Assembly: GCA_965199235.1 (NCBI GenBank)
Contig: CBDAQU010000002.1
Coordinates: forward strand, 2,976,001-3,040,000
From: BOG-908 sp965199235
Lineage (GTDB): Bacteria; Pseudomonadota; Alphaproteobacteria; Acetobacterales; Acetobacteraceae
Length of the DNA: 64,000 nt
Direction of reading: 5' to 3'
The position numbers and the translations under genes are program-made. This document shows, one piece after another, positions 8,595-19,197 of the stretch (the first letter of the stretch is position 1; every line of letters begins with the position of its first letter). Under the pieces are notes generated by a model. That model did not search any database, had not been told where the DNA came from, and saw nothing but the letters and a program-made list of their open reading frames with translations.

Positions 8595-9953
8595 ATGCTC
8601 CAGACCCTGCCCCCGCGCCCGCCTCTGCCCACCCGTCTCCGCACGCAGCTGGAATCCTTCCTCGTGCTGCGCCGCAACTTTCTGGAACTCTGGGGGCAGC
8701 CCGCCTACGAGCTGGAGATCCTGCCCGGCAAGTTCCTCGGCCGCGAACAGCTGATGGTCAACGCGCCCGAAGCGATCCGCCACGTGCTGGTCGGCAACGC
8801 GGACAACTACCAGCGCAACCCCGCCACCCGCCGCGTGCTGCAGCCGGTGCTGGGCGGCGGGCTGTTCCTGGCCGAGGGCGACGCCTGGCGCCATCAGCGC
8901 CGCACCATCGCCCCCGCCCTCTCGCCGCGCAGCATGCCCGTGCTCGCCCATCACGTGGTCGCCGCCAGCGTCGGCAAGGAGGCCGAGCTGGCATCGCTCA
9001 CCCACCGCCCGCTGGAGCTGCTGCCCCATCTGCAGCACCTGGCCCTGGCCATCGCCGGCCAGTCCATGTTCTCGCTGGAGATGTCCGGCTTCGCCGCCGA
9101 GCTCCGCCGCCTGCTGATGAGCTACGGCCTGCGCTACGCCCAGCCAGGCATGCTGGACCTCTTGCTGCCGGAGAACGTGCCCTCGCTGGTCGACCGCGGG
9201 CGCGCCGCCTTCCGCGTCGAGTGGCTCGCCTTCCTAGACCGCCTGATCGCCGTGCGCGCCGCCATCCCGCCGACCGACGAGCGTCCGCGCGACCTGTTCG
9301 ACATGCTGGCCGCCGCGCGCGACCCCGAGACCGGCGCCGGCTTCGACCATGCGCAACTGCGCGACGAGGTCAGCACGATGATCCTGGCCGGCCACGAAAC
9401 GACGGCGGTGACCCTGTTCTGGTCGGTCTACCTCGCCGCCCTCTACCCAGAGCAGCAGGAGCGGCTGGCCCACGAGGCGGCCGGTGTCGGCCTCGGCCCT
9501 GACGAGGCAGCCGCCTCCCTGGCCCGCCTGCCAGCCATACGGGCGCATGTCGACGAAGCGCTGCGCCTCTACCCGCCGGCGTTCCTGATCGTGCGCCAGG
9601 CCCAGGCGGCCGACACCATCATGGGCCACGCGGTCTCGCCAGGCACCACCGTCACCATCAGCCCCTGGGTGCTGCATCGCCACCACAAGCGCTGGCATGC
9701 CCCCGATGCGTTCGATCCCGACCGCTTCATGCCTGGCGCGACCCCGCCCGAACGCTACGCCTACATGCCGTTCGGCGCCGGCCCGCGCATCTGCGTCGGC
9801 GCGCAGTTCGCCCTGACAGAGGCGGTCCTGGTGATGGCGCGGCTGCTGCGCGCCTTCCGCATCGAGCTGGCCGGGGCAGGCACGGTGGTGCCGCGCGCGA
9901 TGGTGACCACCCAGCCCGACCGGCCGGTGCGCTTCGTTCTGACCCCGCGATAA
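8595..9953 (+). CDS. cytochrome P450
   Basis: A 452-residue soluble P450. All core motifs are intact: the I-helix oxygen-activating AGHETT near residue 267, the K-helix ExxR in DEALRLYPP, and the heme-ligand loop FGAGPRICVG with its Cys near residue 400. The N-terminal WRHQRRTIAPALSPRSM is the C-helix that contacts the heme propionate. No membrane anchor is seen. No ferredoxin or reductase gene is adjacent, so electrons must come from elsewhere. I use ATG 8595 (MLQTLPPRPPLP); GTG 8547 would add 16 residues, and neither has a strong ribosome site. The substrate cannot be inferred. Confidence 0.92.
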   Translation: MLQTLPPRPPLPTRLRTQLESFLVLRRNFLELWGQPAYELEILPGKFLGREQLMVNAPEAIRHVLVGNADNYQRNPATRRVLQPVLGGGLFLAEGDAWRHQRRTIAPALSPRSMPVLAHHVVAASVGKEAELASLTHRPLELLPHLQHLALAIAGQSMFSLEMSGFAAELRRLLMSYGLRYAQPGMLDLLLPENVPSLVDRGRAAFRVEWLAFLDRLIAVRAAIPPTDERPRDLFDMLAAARDPETGAGFDHAQLRDEVSTMILAGHETTAVTLFWSVYLAALYPEQQERLAHEAAGVGLGPDEAAASLARLPAIRAHVDEALRLYPPAFLIVRQAQAADTIMGHAVSPGTTVTISPWVLHRHHKRWHAPDAFDPDRFMPGATPPERYAYMPFGAGPRICVGAQFALTEAVLVMARLLRAFRIELAGAGTVVPRAMVTTQPDRPVRFVLTPR

Positions 9954-10065
9954 AACCGGCCTTGAGAGGCAGGCTCGGCGCAACCCTGGCCCGCGCAAGA
10001 CCGTTTTGCGGCCGATACGCGCCGTGAACGGCGCCAATCCTCGATGCGGCAAAGGAGTCCGTCAC

Positions 10066-10686
10066 ATGCGCAGCGTGCTTTTGGTTTCCGTCACGATAGC
10101 GGCCTTCGCCAGCTCGCGTCCCGCCTTCGCCCAGACGCCGCCCGATGCCGGCGTCGCTACCGACACGCCAGCCGCCACCGGCGCCGCGCCGCCACCCAAG
10201 CGCGCGCATTTCGCCCATCGCTGGGTCGATCCCACCGATGCCGGCGACGGCGAGAGTTTCGCCCACGAACCAGGCACCGGGCAGAGCGGCCCGGCGTCGG
10301 TGAACGCCAGCAGCATCGATCCCGCGACCACCCGCTCCCCGATCGCGCCCCATCTCCCGCAGCCGCCGGCCGGGCTGAACGCGGGCTGGCGCAACTACCT
10401 GACCGGTGCACAGCGCGCCATCGGCATGCACCAGACCGGCATGGCCCAGCAATCGCTGGAAATGGCCGAAACGCGCCTGCTCGACCGCTCGACCCCGATG
10501 GACGCCGCCGGCCAGCCGGACGCCACCCCGCTGATCCAGCTCGTGGCGCAAGCACGGCGCGACCTCGCCTCCGGCGACATGGCAGGCGCCAGAGCCGCCA
10601 TCGGCACGGCCCTGACGAGCGGGCCGAGGGGAGAGGAGGCAGCCCAGGGCGATCCCAGCCCAGTCACGCCGCCCGGCGCCAGGTAA
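10066..10686 (+). CDS. hypothetical exported protein
   Basis: A 206-residue protein with a clear Sec signal peptide (MRSVLLVSVTIAAFASS, cleavage expected near AFA-QTP). A low-complexity Pro/Ala/Thr stretch follows, then a helical region (GWRNYLTGAQRAIGMHQTGMAQQSLEMAE in part) and a second helical segment (VAQARRDLASGDMAGARAAI) with a TPR-like look. AAAGGAG lies 8 bases before the ATG. Probably periplasmic; no known family recognised. A strong terminator-like hairpin follows about 120 bp after the stop. Confidence 0.72.
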   Translation: MRSVLLVSVTIAAFASSRPAFAQTPPDAGVATDTPAATGAAPPPKRAHFAHRWVDPTDAGDGESFAHEPGTGQSGPASVNASSIDPATTRSPIAPHLPQPPAGLNAGWRNYLTGAQRAIGMHQTGMAQQSLEMAETRLLDRSTPMDAAGQPDATPLIQLVAQARRDLASGDMAGARAAIGTALTSGPRGEEAAQGDPSPVTPPGAR

Positions 10687-10804
10687 CGCCGCCCGCTCCT
10701 CGAAGGGCCGCGACCGAGCCCGAGGGCCGCGCACCTTGTCGGACGCTTTTTCCTCGCATCTGCGGCAGGGAGCGCCTATCTACCGCCTGCAACCGGCGCA
10801 TGCA

Positions 10805-10831
10805 GGGTCTGACGTAACGTCAGGCCCTTTT
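10805..10831 (+). terminator. rho-independent terminator
   Basis: GGGTCTGACG and CGTCAGGCCC form a 10-base stem with one G-T wobble around TAA, followed by TTTT. It lies between the exported-protein gene and typA and most likely ends transcription of the former. A leader-attenuation role for typA is possible but unsupported. Confidence 0.7.
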
Positions 10832-10876
10832 CGTTTGCGCGGTCCTCCAACCTTCGTTTCGTAAGAGTGCGCGCCC

Positions 10877-12700
<1,824 letters not shown>

Positions 12701-12786
12701 GGCAAGCGGTTCTTCCGAAAAACAACCAGACTCTTGTTTCTGGGCGGGGCATCTTACGGACGACGGCACCGTAGCAGGCCTTGCGG

Positions 12787-12826
12787 CGGGATGCGCTTCG
12801 GCACCCCACCACGCGACACGGCCGAT
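12787..12826 (+). repeat. short dispersed repeat, family D copy 1
   Basis: The ~40-base segment GGGATGCGCTTCGGCACCCC followed by ACCACGCGACACGG matches 17916-17955 with a few substitutions. It lies between typA and the convergent lipoprotein gene; the rest of 12701-12938 shows no gene. Confidence 0.55.
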
Positions 12827-12938
12827 TGTCGGTTCGACCATGGCTGCGTTCACTGTCAGGCTCAGGCATGTCACCGATGCCGCAAAGCGGAAGGCGCTTC
12901 GCTGTTCCGCCCTCCACGCCCAAGGCCCCGCCGCTGCA

Positions 12939-13754
12939 TTACTCGAACAGGTTCGCCAACGACGACGTCAAATGCTGCACCAGTGTCGGCACCGCTTCGT
13001 CCATGCGCAGGTTCACCTTGTTGGCGTAAGCCACGTCGCGGACCTGATACTGCTTGAAACTGTTTTCCTCGTCGACATCCTGGTTGCGCTCATGCGCGCT
13101 GACGGTGTCGGCATCCGATTCGCCGTAGCTCGTTGGCGTCGCGTCGGTGACGTTGACGCTGCCCGAATGGTTGCGGTGGCCGTGATAGGTGTGCGTGTGC
13201 TGGTGCACCGTGCCGCCGCCGAGCGGCCGCTCCGAGATCTGGATGTCGGTGGTGACGGCGTACGTCACGTCCTTGTACGCCTGGTTGAACGCCCAGCTCG
13301 CGGCGGCCACGCCCAGCCCGACGCCCAGCCCCGCATAGCCGTTGCCGCTGCCGACCCCCGTCAGCGCGCCGGCGGCACTGCCGAACAGCAGCGGCTGGCC
13401 GTAGCTCGCCGACAGCAGCGCGTTCGGATCGCCCTTCAGCTGGCCCGCCTGCAGCACGTTGGCCTGCACCATGTAATGCGCGGCGCCCGGCTCATCGACG
13501 ACCGTGTAGCCGCGCGCCGCAATCGCCTGCGCCAGCGGCGTGCGCACGTCCAGCGACGGATAGTCCGACGTGTTGCGCACGCCGATATACACCGTCTTCG
13601 CGCTGGCCGGCACGGGGTCCAGAAACACCGTCTCGCTCATATGCGTGTGCACGTCGAGTTCGGCGTGGTTGGTCAGCGCATCGACGCCGGAGCAGGCGGC
13701 CAGTGGCGCGAAGGCTGCGAGCGCCAGCACGGCGCGTAGGTGTGCGATGGACAT
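12939..13754 (-). CDS. TraT-like outer-membrane lipoprotein (complement-resistance family)
   Basis: A 271-residue lipoprotein. The signal peptide ends in the lipobox LAAC (MSIAHLRAVLALAAFAPLAACSG). TraT-like features follow: VYIGVRNTSDYPSLDVR, IAARGYTVVDEPGAAHYMVQANVL, and a central glycine-rich hydrophobic region (GLGVGLGVAAASWAFNQAYKD) as in TraT, plus VTYAVTTDIQISER. A His-rich loop (TVHQHTHTYHGHRNHSG) is unusual and might bind metal. TraT is best known for surface exclusion on plasmids, but chromosomal homologues are common. GGAAGGA sits 7 bases before the ATG and decides the start over an in-frame TTG/ATG 39 bp upstream. No conjugation genes are nearby, so the role here is open. Confidence 0.8.
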   Translation of the reverse strand: MSIAHLRAVLALAAFAPLAACSGVDALTNHAELDVHTHMSETVFLDPVPASAKTVYIGVRNTSDYPSLDVRTPLAQAIAARGYTVVDEPGAAHYMVQANVLQAGQLKGDPNALLSASYGQPLLFGSAAGALTGVGSGNGYAGLGVGLGVAAASWAFNQAYKDVTYAVTTDIQISERPLGGGTVHQHTHTYHGHRNHSGSVNVTDATPTSYGESDADTVSAHERNQDVDEENSFKQYQVRDVAYANKVNLRMDEAVPTLVQHLTSSLANLFE

Positions 13755-13845
13755 GGCGGGTCCTTCCCGGAAACGAGGGTTTTGGAAGTGCATGCTGGGG
13801 TAGGCGGGACCGGCATTTTCGGCCGGTCCCGTGCGCGGCGCGGTT

Positions 13846-14148
13846 CTAGGAGACGGCGGGTTTGAGCACCGTACGCTTCAGGGCGATGTAGGCGCCCCAA
13901 ATCACCGCGAGTTCGACGATGAGCCGCACGAAGTCGATCGTGTAGTGGATGCGGCTGGTCATCATGCCGGCGTCCGACCCCATCAGCGCGTGCGCCTGGG
14001 CCACGGCGGCGTTCACGCTGGGCGGCCCGGACAGCAGAAACCCGTATTCATCCGGGCCGCTCATGACGCTGAACGGCGGAAACAGGACGGCGAGAGCGGT
14101 GAGGCCGAGGGCGATGTAGAAGGAGAGGCGGGTCCATTGAGTTCGCAT
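13846..14148 (-). CDS. small two-segment membrane protein
   Basis: A 100-residue protein with two hydrophobic helices (about residues 9-29, FYIALGLTALAVLFPPFSV, and 72-92, FVRLIVELAVIWGAYIALKR) joined by a periplasm-sized polar loop. AAAGGA lies 8 bases before ATG 14148, preferred over an upstream in-frame start. No family recognised. It runs in the same direction as the flanking secreted and lipoprotein genes and may be part of their unit. Confidence 0.7.
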   Translation of the reverse strand: MRTQWTRLSFYIALGLTALAVLFPPFSVMSGPDEYGFLLSGPPSVNAAVAQAHALMGSDAGMMTSRIHYTIDFVRLIVELAVIWGAYIALKRTVLKPAVS

Positions 14149-14186
14149 GAAGCTGGTCCTTTGCTCCGACGGAAGACGTCGCATGA

Positions 14187-14888
14187 TTACTGCGGTGCGT
14201 TGGAACAGGCGTTATCCGTGCATTTGCCTAAGATGATACTTGCCGTTTCATACGACCGATCGTAGGAGGAGCAGTCGGTATAAGATATAAGTGTGAGATT
14301 ATTGTTGACTTGCTCGGCGGCCATCAACCCGTTGTTTACGTTGAACCCGTTGTAACAGCCTAGATGATTTCCGACTGCTGTAATCCCATATGAATCACTC
14401 GGGTTTAACGGAACTTTAGCCGCGCTCAGTCGAGCAACTACGTCCGGTGCCGGCGTTCCGGTCTGCCAACTTGCCTGATCCGGGAAGTCGGCGTCGGGAG
14501 CAACATCCATCACCAGTGTCCAAATCGTCGAACCGCCTGAGCCGACGCCGCTGGTCAAGCTGCCAAACTGGGTCGCGTTGCTTCCCGATTTGACGTAGTA
14601 ACGGCCAGGGATGAAGCCGTCCGTCTGAGGGTTTGGTGAGGGAGTGATCTTTGCCTTCCCAGCCTGCGTCAGCGCGCCAGTCGCGCTGACTGAAAACCCA
14701 ATTACCACATCGTTGTAAGTGAAGTTGCCGTTCGCATCGGTCACCGGCAGACGCGAGATCGACAGCGTCTTGCCCTCACCGACGATGCCGGAATCCTGCA
14801 GGTAGGCGGTTTGCGCCCAAGCGACCGCCGGGGCCGCACAGGCCAGCAGGATGGGCAACAAAACCGTGATGCGTCGGGTGGTGAGCAT
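14187..14888 (-). CDS. hypothetical secreted protein
   Basis: A 233-residue exported protein with a signal peptide (MLTTRRITVLLPILLACAAP, cleavage near AWA-QTA). The mature part is beta-rich with many Gly, Ser, Thr and Asn, including FTYNDVVIGFSVSATGALT. It carries four Cys in its C-terminal half (CYNGF, TDCSS, KCTDNAC) that could form disulfides. GGAGACG lies just before the ATG. Base composition is visibly lower in GC than its neighbours, as in the C-terminal half of the adjacent kinase gene. No family recognised. Confidence 0.7.
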   Translation of the reverse strand: MLTTRRITVLLPILLACAAPAVAWAQTAYLQDSGIVGEGKTLSISRLPVTDANGNFTYNDVVIGFSVSATGALTQAGKAKITPSPNPQTDGFIPGRYYVKSGSNATQFGSLTSGVGSGGSTIWTLVMDVAPDADFPDQASWQTGTPAPDVVARLSAAKVPLNPSDSYGITAVGNHLGCYNGFNVNNGLMAAEQVNNNLTLISYTDCSSYDRSYETASIILGKCTDNACSNAPQ

Positions 14889-15151
14889 GTTCGTCTCCGT
14901 CTCAGGGCAGCCGCCGTCTTGGCCGGCGTCTTTCCCTGGATCGAAGCCAGAACTCCTGTCAGCAAATCCTTTCCAAAAGCACTTCTCAAGCGGTTCTTAA
15001 CCAAACTACCGCATTGATCCGAAACGACTCTGCTAAACAATCCGCAACGACTTAATTAACGCTTGATACGCAGGGTGAGGCAAAGCACCGTTCCCAAACC
15101 AGGAACCGGAGCGGTGGCCTATGACCAACCCCATGCCGCAGAAGCCCGACC

Positions 15152-17911
15152 GTGGACGGTAGCAACGCGCCGTCCGACAACGGCGCCAACCGCATCTGGT
15201 CGTTTGCCGGCGCCGAATACGAGGAAGCCCGGCGCGAACTGCGCGTCGGCGGCGTGGCGCAGACAGTCGAAGCCAGGCCGCTCGCCGTGCTACAGGAATT
15301 GCTGTCCCGCGGCGGCGAGGTGGCCACCCGCCAGGAACTGCTTGAGGTTGTGTGGCAGAACACCACCGTCACCGACCAGTCGCTTACCACCGCGGTCGCA
15401 AAACTGCGCATTGCCCTCGGCAGCGAAGGCCGCACCATCATCGAGGCGGTGCACGGCATCGGCTACCGCATCGGCGTGCCCGTGGAGTTCCGCGCCGGCC
15501 CGGAACGCCCGCGCCTCGCCTTCACGTTGCGCGCCGGCGATCCGGTGCCCAACCGCCCGCAATGGTGCCTGGACCGCGCCTTCGGCAACGGCCAGAACCG
15601 CGACGTCTGGCTGGCCCGTCACGCCAAGACCGGCGAGCAGCGCGTCTTCAAGCTCGCCGATACCGAGGAGCGTCTGAACGCGCTCAAGCGCGAAGCCGCG
15701 CTGTCGCGCATCCTGCATCACGCCCTGGGCGATCGCCCCGACCTGATCCGCGTCAGCGAGTGGAATTTCGAGACGCGCCCGTATTTCCTCGAAAGCGCCT
15801 ATGGCGGCCCGGACCTCGTCTTGTGGGCGGCGGCGCGCGGCGGGCTCGCCACACTGCCGTTCGAGGACCGCATCGCCATGGTCGCCGACATCGCCCGCAC
15901 CGCCGCCGCGGCCCACGGCGTGGGGGTGCTGCACCGCGACATCAAACCCACCAACATTCTGGTCGCCGAACCAGGACCCGAACCGGACCCCGATGCCCGC
16001 CCGTCGCTGCGCCTCGTCGATTTCGGCTCCGGCCGCCTCACCGAGGCCGCGCGCGCCGAAGCCGTGACCGTGACCGGCCTGGGCTTGACCGCAGGGGCGG
16101 CGGCAGACGGCGAACGAATCAGCGGAACGCTGCGCTACATGGCCCCCGAAATCCTCGCCGGCGGCCCGCCCACCATCGCCGGCGACGTCTACGCGCTGGG
16201 CATCCTGCTCTACCAGATGATCGTCGGCGATTTCGACCGTCCCCTCGTCGCCGGCTGGGAAAACGACGTCGCCGACCCGCTCCTGCGCGACGACATCGCC
16301 GCAGCCGCCTCCGGCGACCCCACCCGCCGCCTTGCCTCGGCCGCCATCCTCGCCGATCGCCTGGACGCCCTCGAATCCCGCCGCACCGAGCACACCAGGC
16401 TGCTGCTGCTGAAAGCAGAAGCCGAACGCCTGTCCCGCAAACTCGAACGCAACCGCGCCCGCCGCCCATGGCTGATCCTGGCCGCGGCTTCGCTGGTGCT
16501 GGGCCTTCTGGGCACCAGTGTTTCGGCATTTCGGGCATCGCGCGCTCGAGACGAGGCGGAACGTCAGTCCCAAACCATACTGGCGATAAACGAATTTCTG
16601 ACAGATGATCTTCTAGGGCGCGGAAACCCCGCATTGTCGGGGAACGCAAACGAGACGCTGATGCAGGCCGCCGAAGCAGTCGAACCGATGATCGAGCAGC
16701 GTCTAGTTCGCCAGCCGATGCTGGCAGCATCTATCTACGTCACCTTGACCAAAGCATTCGATGGCAGGGGCGCCTTCGACGCCTCGCGCCATGCCTATGA
16801 TCGTGCAGAGGCGATCCTTACCCAGACCGAGGGAGCCGGCTCTGCGGACGTAGTCATACTCATGCTTCGTCGTGCAGGCATGGAGACGTTAGCGGCCCAA
16901 CCCGGATCGCTCGAAAAGGGAAAGGCTATCATTTCAGTCGTGGCGCCTCGCGTCGAGCAACTCGCAACGCGCCAACAAGAGGCCCGTGCATGGCTCTTCT
17001 GGGCGCGAGGTCAAGCACAGATACTTCAAGGAGACATGGAGGAAGCTCAGAAGAACTTTTTTCAGGCAGCAAGCATTGCGGAGACTCTGCCGCAGGCATT
17101 CGACTCTCAAGAGCTTTTCTCGATATGGAATCAGTATGGATACAGCTTGCTCAAATCAGGGCGATTGAGCGCCGCTGAGGCTGTATTCAACCGACTTGCC
17201 GCAGAACAGACGTCGCTTCACGGGCCATTGCATCCGAATGTGCTACAGGTTGACTTAAATCTTGCGGGAGTTGCACTGCTAGGCAATCATCCAGACTTGG
17301 CCATACAGAGAGTAGAAAAGATTTACCCAGCCCTCTGTGGCGTCTTCGGGCCACTCGGTCGTAGGGCGATGCAGGCCCTAAGCTTGAAAGTGCAGGCGCT
17401 CCTGGAATTGGGCCGTTATGAAGAAGCTGATCGGGCAGGTATGGTCCTGCATGAGCAAGGCAGCGCAGCATTAGGCAAAGCATCTTGGTTCGCGTTCGCC
17501 GGTTTGGCCGTTGCGGGTAACGCCGAGTGCCGTGCAGGGCGTGTCAGGGACGGTATAATTAAAATACGGGAGGTGGTCGAGACCGGCCGGGCCGCGCTTG
17601 GAGATGCTAGCACGATTACACAAAGCACGAAGGCTGTTCTAAGCGAATGTTTGGTGCTGGATGGCCAACCGATCGAGGCCGGAGCATTACTGAATCAGAT
17701 TGACTGCAAGGCGCTCGCCGGTATGACGGGACAGACTGATTATTGCGCCGATGTTGATATTATGCGGGCGGCGATTGCATTGAAGGCCAATGATAGAACG
17801 AAGACACAACACTTGCTTGCTGTAGCATTGAAACAATTCGGCTCACAATTAACCGATCCGTTCTACAAACGGTGGGCGGAACAACTCCAGACCACAGCGA
17901 GCAAGCCGTAG
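15152..17911 (+). CDS. winged-helix / Ser-Thr protein kinase / TPR membrane sensor
   Basis: A 919-residue fusion. Residues ~15-110 are an OmpR/CadC-type winged helix (ARPLAVLQELLSRGGEVATR, VWQNTTVTDQSLTTAVAKLR, HGIGYRI). Residues ~140-415 are a Hanks-type kinase with Lys168 (VFKLAD), catalytic HRDIKPTN (261-268), DFG (290-292) and APE (331-333), so it should be active. A single membrane segment at 440-462 follows, then a long TPR-like helical region. After about residue 463 the DNA becomes clearly less GC-rich. The start is GTG 15152 with no good ribosome site. A 13-codon ORF (ATG 15121, MTNPMPQKPDRGR) overlaps it and may be a leader, or the true N-terminus split by an indel. The likely role is signal-dependent phosphorylation and transcription control; targets are unknown. 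Confidence 0.88.
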   Translation: MDGSNAPSDNGANRIWSFAGAEYEEARRELRVGGVAQTVEARPLAVLQELLSRGGEVATRQELLEVVWQNTTVTDQSLTTAVAKLRIALGSEGRTIIEAVHGIGYRIGVPVEFRAGPERPRLAFTLRAGDPVPNRPQWCLDRAFGNGQNRDVWLARHAKTGEQRVFKLADTEERLNALKREAALSRILHHALGDRPDLIRVSEWNFETRPYFLESAYGGPDLVLWAAARGGLATLPFEDRIAMVADIARTAAAAHGVGVLHRDIKPTNILVAEPGPEPDPDARPSLRLVDFGSGRLTEAARAEAVTVTGLGLTAGAAADGERISGTLRYMAPEILAGGPPTIAGDVYALGILLYQMIVGDFDRPLVAGWENDVADPLLRDDIAAAASGDPTRRLASAAILADRLDALESRRTEHTRLLLLKAEAERLSRKLERNRARRPWLILAAASLVLGLLGTSVSAFRASRARDEAERQSQTILAINEFLTDDLLGRGNPALSGNANETLMQAAEAVEPMIEQRLVRQPMLAASIYVTLTKAFDGRGAFDASRHAYDRAEAILTQTEGAGSADVVILMLRRAGMETLAAQPGSLEKGKAIISVVAPRVEQLATRQQEARAWLFWARGQAQILQGDMEEAQKNFFQAASIAETLPQAFDSQELFSIWNQYGYSLLKSGRLSAAEAVFNRLAAEQTSLHGPLHPNVLQVDLNLAGVALLGNHPDLAIQRVEKIYPALCGVFGPLGRRAMQALSLKVQALLELGRYEEADRAGMVLHEQGSAALGKASWFAFAGLAVAGNAECRAGRVRDGIIKIREVVETGRAALGDASTITQSTKAVLSECLVLDGQPIEAGALLNQIDCKALAGMTGQTDYCADVDIMRAAIALKANDRTKTQHLLAVALKQFGSQLTDPFYKRWAEQLQTTASKP

Positions 17912-18328
17912 GGTAGGGTGCGCTTTGGCACTCCACCACGCGATACGGCGAATGACGTTGAGCACGCCGTAGCAACCATTATCGTCGCGTGACCGCATAC
18001 TTCGCTCCATCGCGCCGCCGTTTGCGGGGCCGCGCGGAATCACTTTGCCCAGACGCCCTCCGAAGTGCGTAGACCTCAGCCGTTTGAAGTACCTGCCGCA
18101 ACGCCGGCGCGGCCGCCTGTTCAGCCGCGTCGGCTGCGGCGTGCGCCAGGCCATCGCGCTGGAAATTGCATCCTGGCCGGCGATCTCGCGCCGCTGGGCA
18201 TCTGCCAGCCGAACCGACCTGCCCCGCCCTGAGCCTGTCCAACCATCGTCCAGCACGAAGGGTCAGGGCGTCCCCTAACCCTTCAGCCGCGTCGTCAGCG
18301 CGTGCAGGTTGCGGTCAGTGCGCCGGGT
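17912..18328. other. gene-poor intergenic region with repeat family D copy 2
   Basis: No convincing gene. At 17916-17955, GGGTGCGCTTTGGCACTCCA followed by CCACGCGATACGGCGAAT repeats the sequence at 12787-12826. The rest is GC-rich; open frames on either strand are short, lack ribosome sites and show no family features. It may hold a decayed gene that I cannot identify. Confidence 0.5.
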
Positions 18329-18934
18329 TTACGATCCCGACGCATTCACGACGACGTCGAACGCAGCCTGATGGCTCGTGTAGCCGGTAAAATTCTGGCC
18401 GCCATCGTTCGTGTAGATCACCCTCTGCGAGACTGTGTCGCTTTGATACCACATGAGGTTGCCGTCATAGGCGGCCGTCGTCAGGATGATCCAGTAGGTT
18501 TGTCCGGCCGTCAGGCTCGGTTTCGCGGCCGAGACGAGCTTGGTGCTGCGCGTCTTCACCCTGGAGCCCAGGGGCAGCTTCTGGGCGAGAAGGGTTTCCA
18601 GAACCGGGTCGCTCAGGTCCGGCGCGCCCGAGCCGTTGTCGGGAACCAAGGTGACGGTGGCGGCCGGGAAGCCGGCCAGCGAACCCAGGGCGAGCTCCAG
18701 GTAGTCCAGCGTGCCTGTCGTGGTCGGCACGAAGCTGGCCGCGAGCGCTATGTAGCCGGACGGAATATAGCCCAGGTGATAGCCCGCCGTGCCCACGCTC
18801 TGCGGGCCTTGGTAGCTATGCTTGCCCAGGTTCTCATACGACGTGTAGGCGATTGTCTGCGCCATGACGTGGCTCGCACACGCCGTGCCCGCCGCCGTCA
18901 GAACCAGGATCGCGGCCGCTTTCAAGGATGTCAT
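18329..18934 (-). CDS. secreted protein, choice-of-anchor R-like beta-sandwich
   Basis: A 201-residue exported protein: signal peptide MTSLKAAAILVLTAAGTACA with cleavage near VMA-QTI, then a beta-rich domain. Phrases such as IALAASFVPTTTGTLDYLEL, TVTLVPDNGSGAPD, LTAGQTYWIIL and DGNLMWYQSD resemble the 'choice-of-anchor R' domain of secreted or PEP-CTERM-type proteins. No sorting tail is seen at the C-terminus. ATG 18934 is chosen because it begins the signal peptide. Function unknown; probably an extracellular or periplasmic binding or adhesion module. Confidence 0.72.
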   Translation of the reverse strand: MTSLKAAAILVLTAAGTACASHVMAQTIAYTSYENLGKHSYQGPQSVGTAGYHLGYIPSGYIALAASFVPTTTGTLDYLELALGSLAGFPAATVTLVPDNGSGAPDLSDPVLETLLAQKLPLGSRVKTRSTKLVSAAKPSLTAGQTYWIILTTAAYDGNLMWYQSDTVSQRVIYTNDGGQNFTGYTSHQAAFDVVVNASGS

Positions 18935-19149
18935 GATTTTCGCGCCTTTGCGTGAAGTGATTGCCCGCTGCACATGGACGTTTCAATGCGTCCAGGAGCG
19001 AAGGGTGAACCATCGCCGCTCCGTGCAGAGGGGTAACAACCCCCCATTGCACTTGCCATGACTGTGCGTCCGGACTTTTGACCGCCCGTCCAAACACGCC
19101 GCAGCCTGCAAGTCGGTGTTCGAAACCCAAGCTCTTACAATAAGGATTT

Positions 19150-19190
19150 CAAAGGCTCGCCTTTGACGGAGTTCAGGGGCCGCGCCCCTG
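19150..19190 (-). terminator. pair of stem-loops, possible terminator of the AraC-type gene
   Basis: Two perfect short hairpins lie just after the minus-strand stop: CAGGGGC/GCCCCTG (19174-19190) and CAAAGG/CCTTTG (19150-19165). No T-run follows, so factor-independent termination is uncertain. Confidence 0.35.
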
Positions 19191-19197
19191 GCCTTTA

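Noticed and set aside
12840..13739. A 299-codon plus-strand frame over the TraT-like gene
   Set aside because: The minus strand gives a lipoprotein signal and a family match; the plus strand is a shadow.
12939..13754. Evidence for a conjugative plasmid from the TraT-like protein
   Set aside because: No other transfer genes are present and chromosomal TraT-like proteins are common; flanking genes such as typA and thrS are chromosomal.
17920..18260. Possible decayed transposase or small protein on the minus strand
   Set aside because: The frame is Arg-rich, has no ribosome site and no motif I can name; part of it is the family D repeat.
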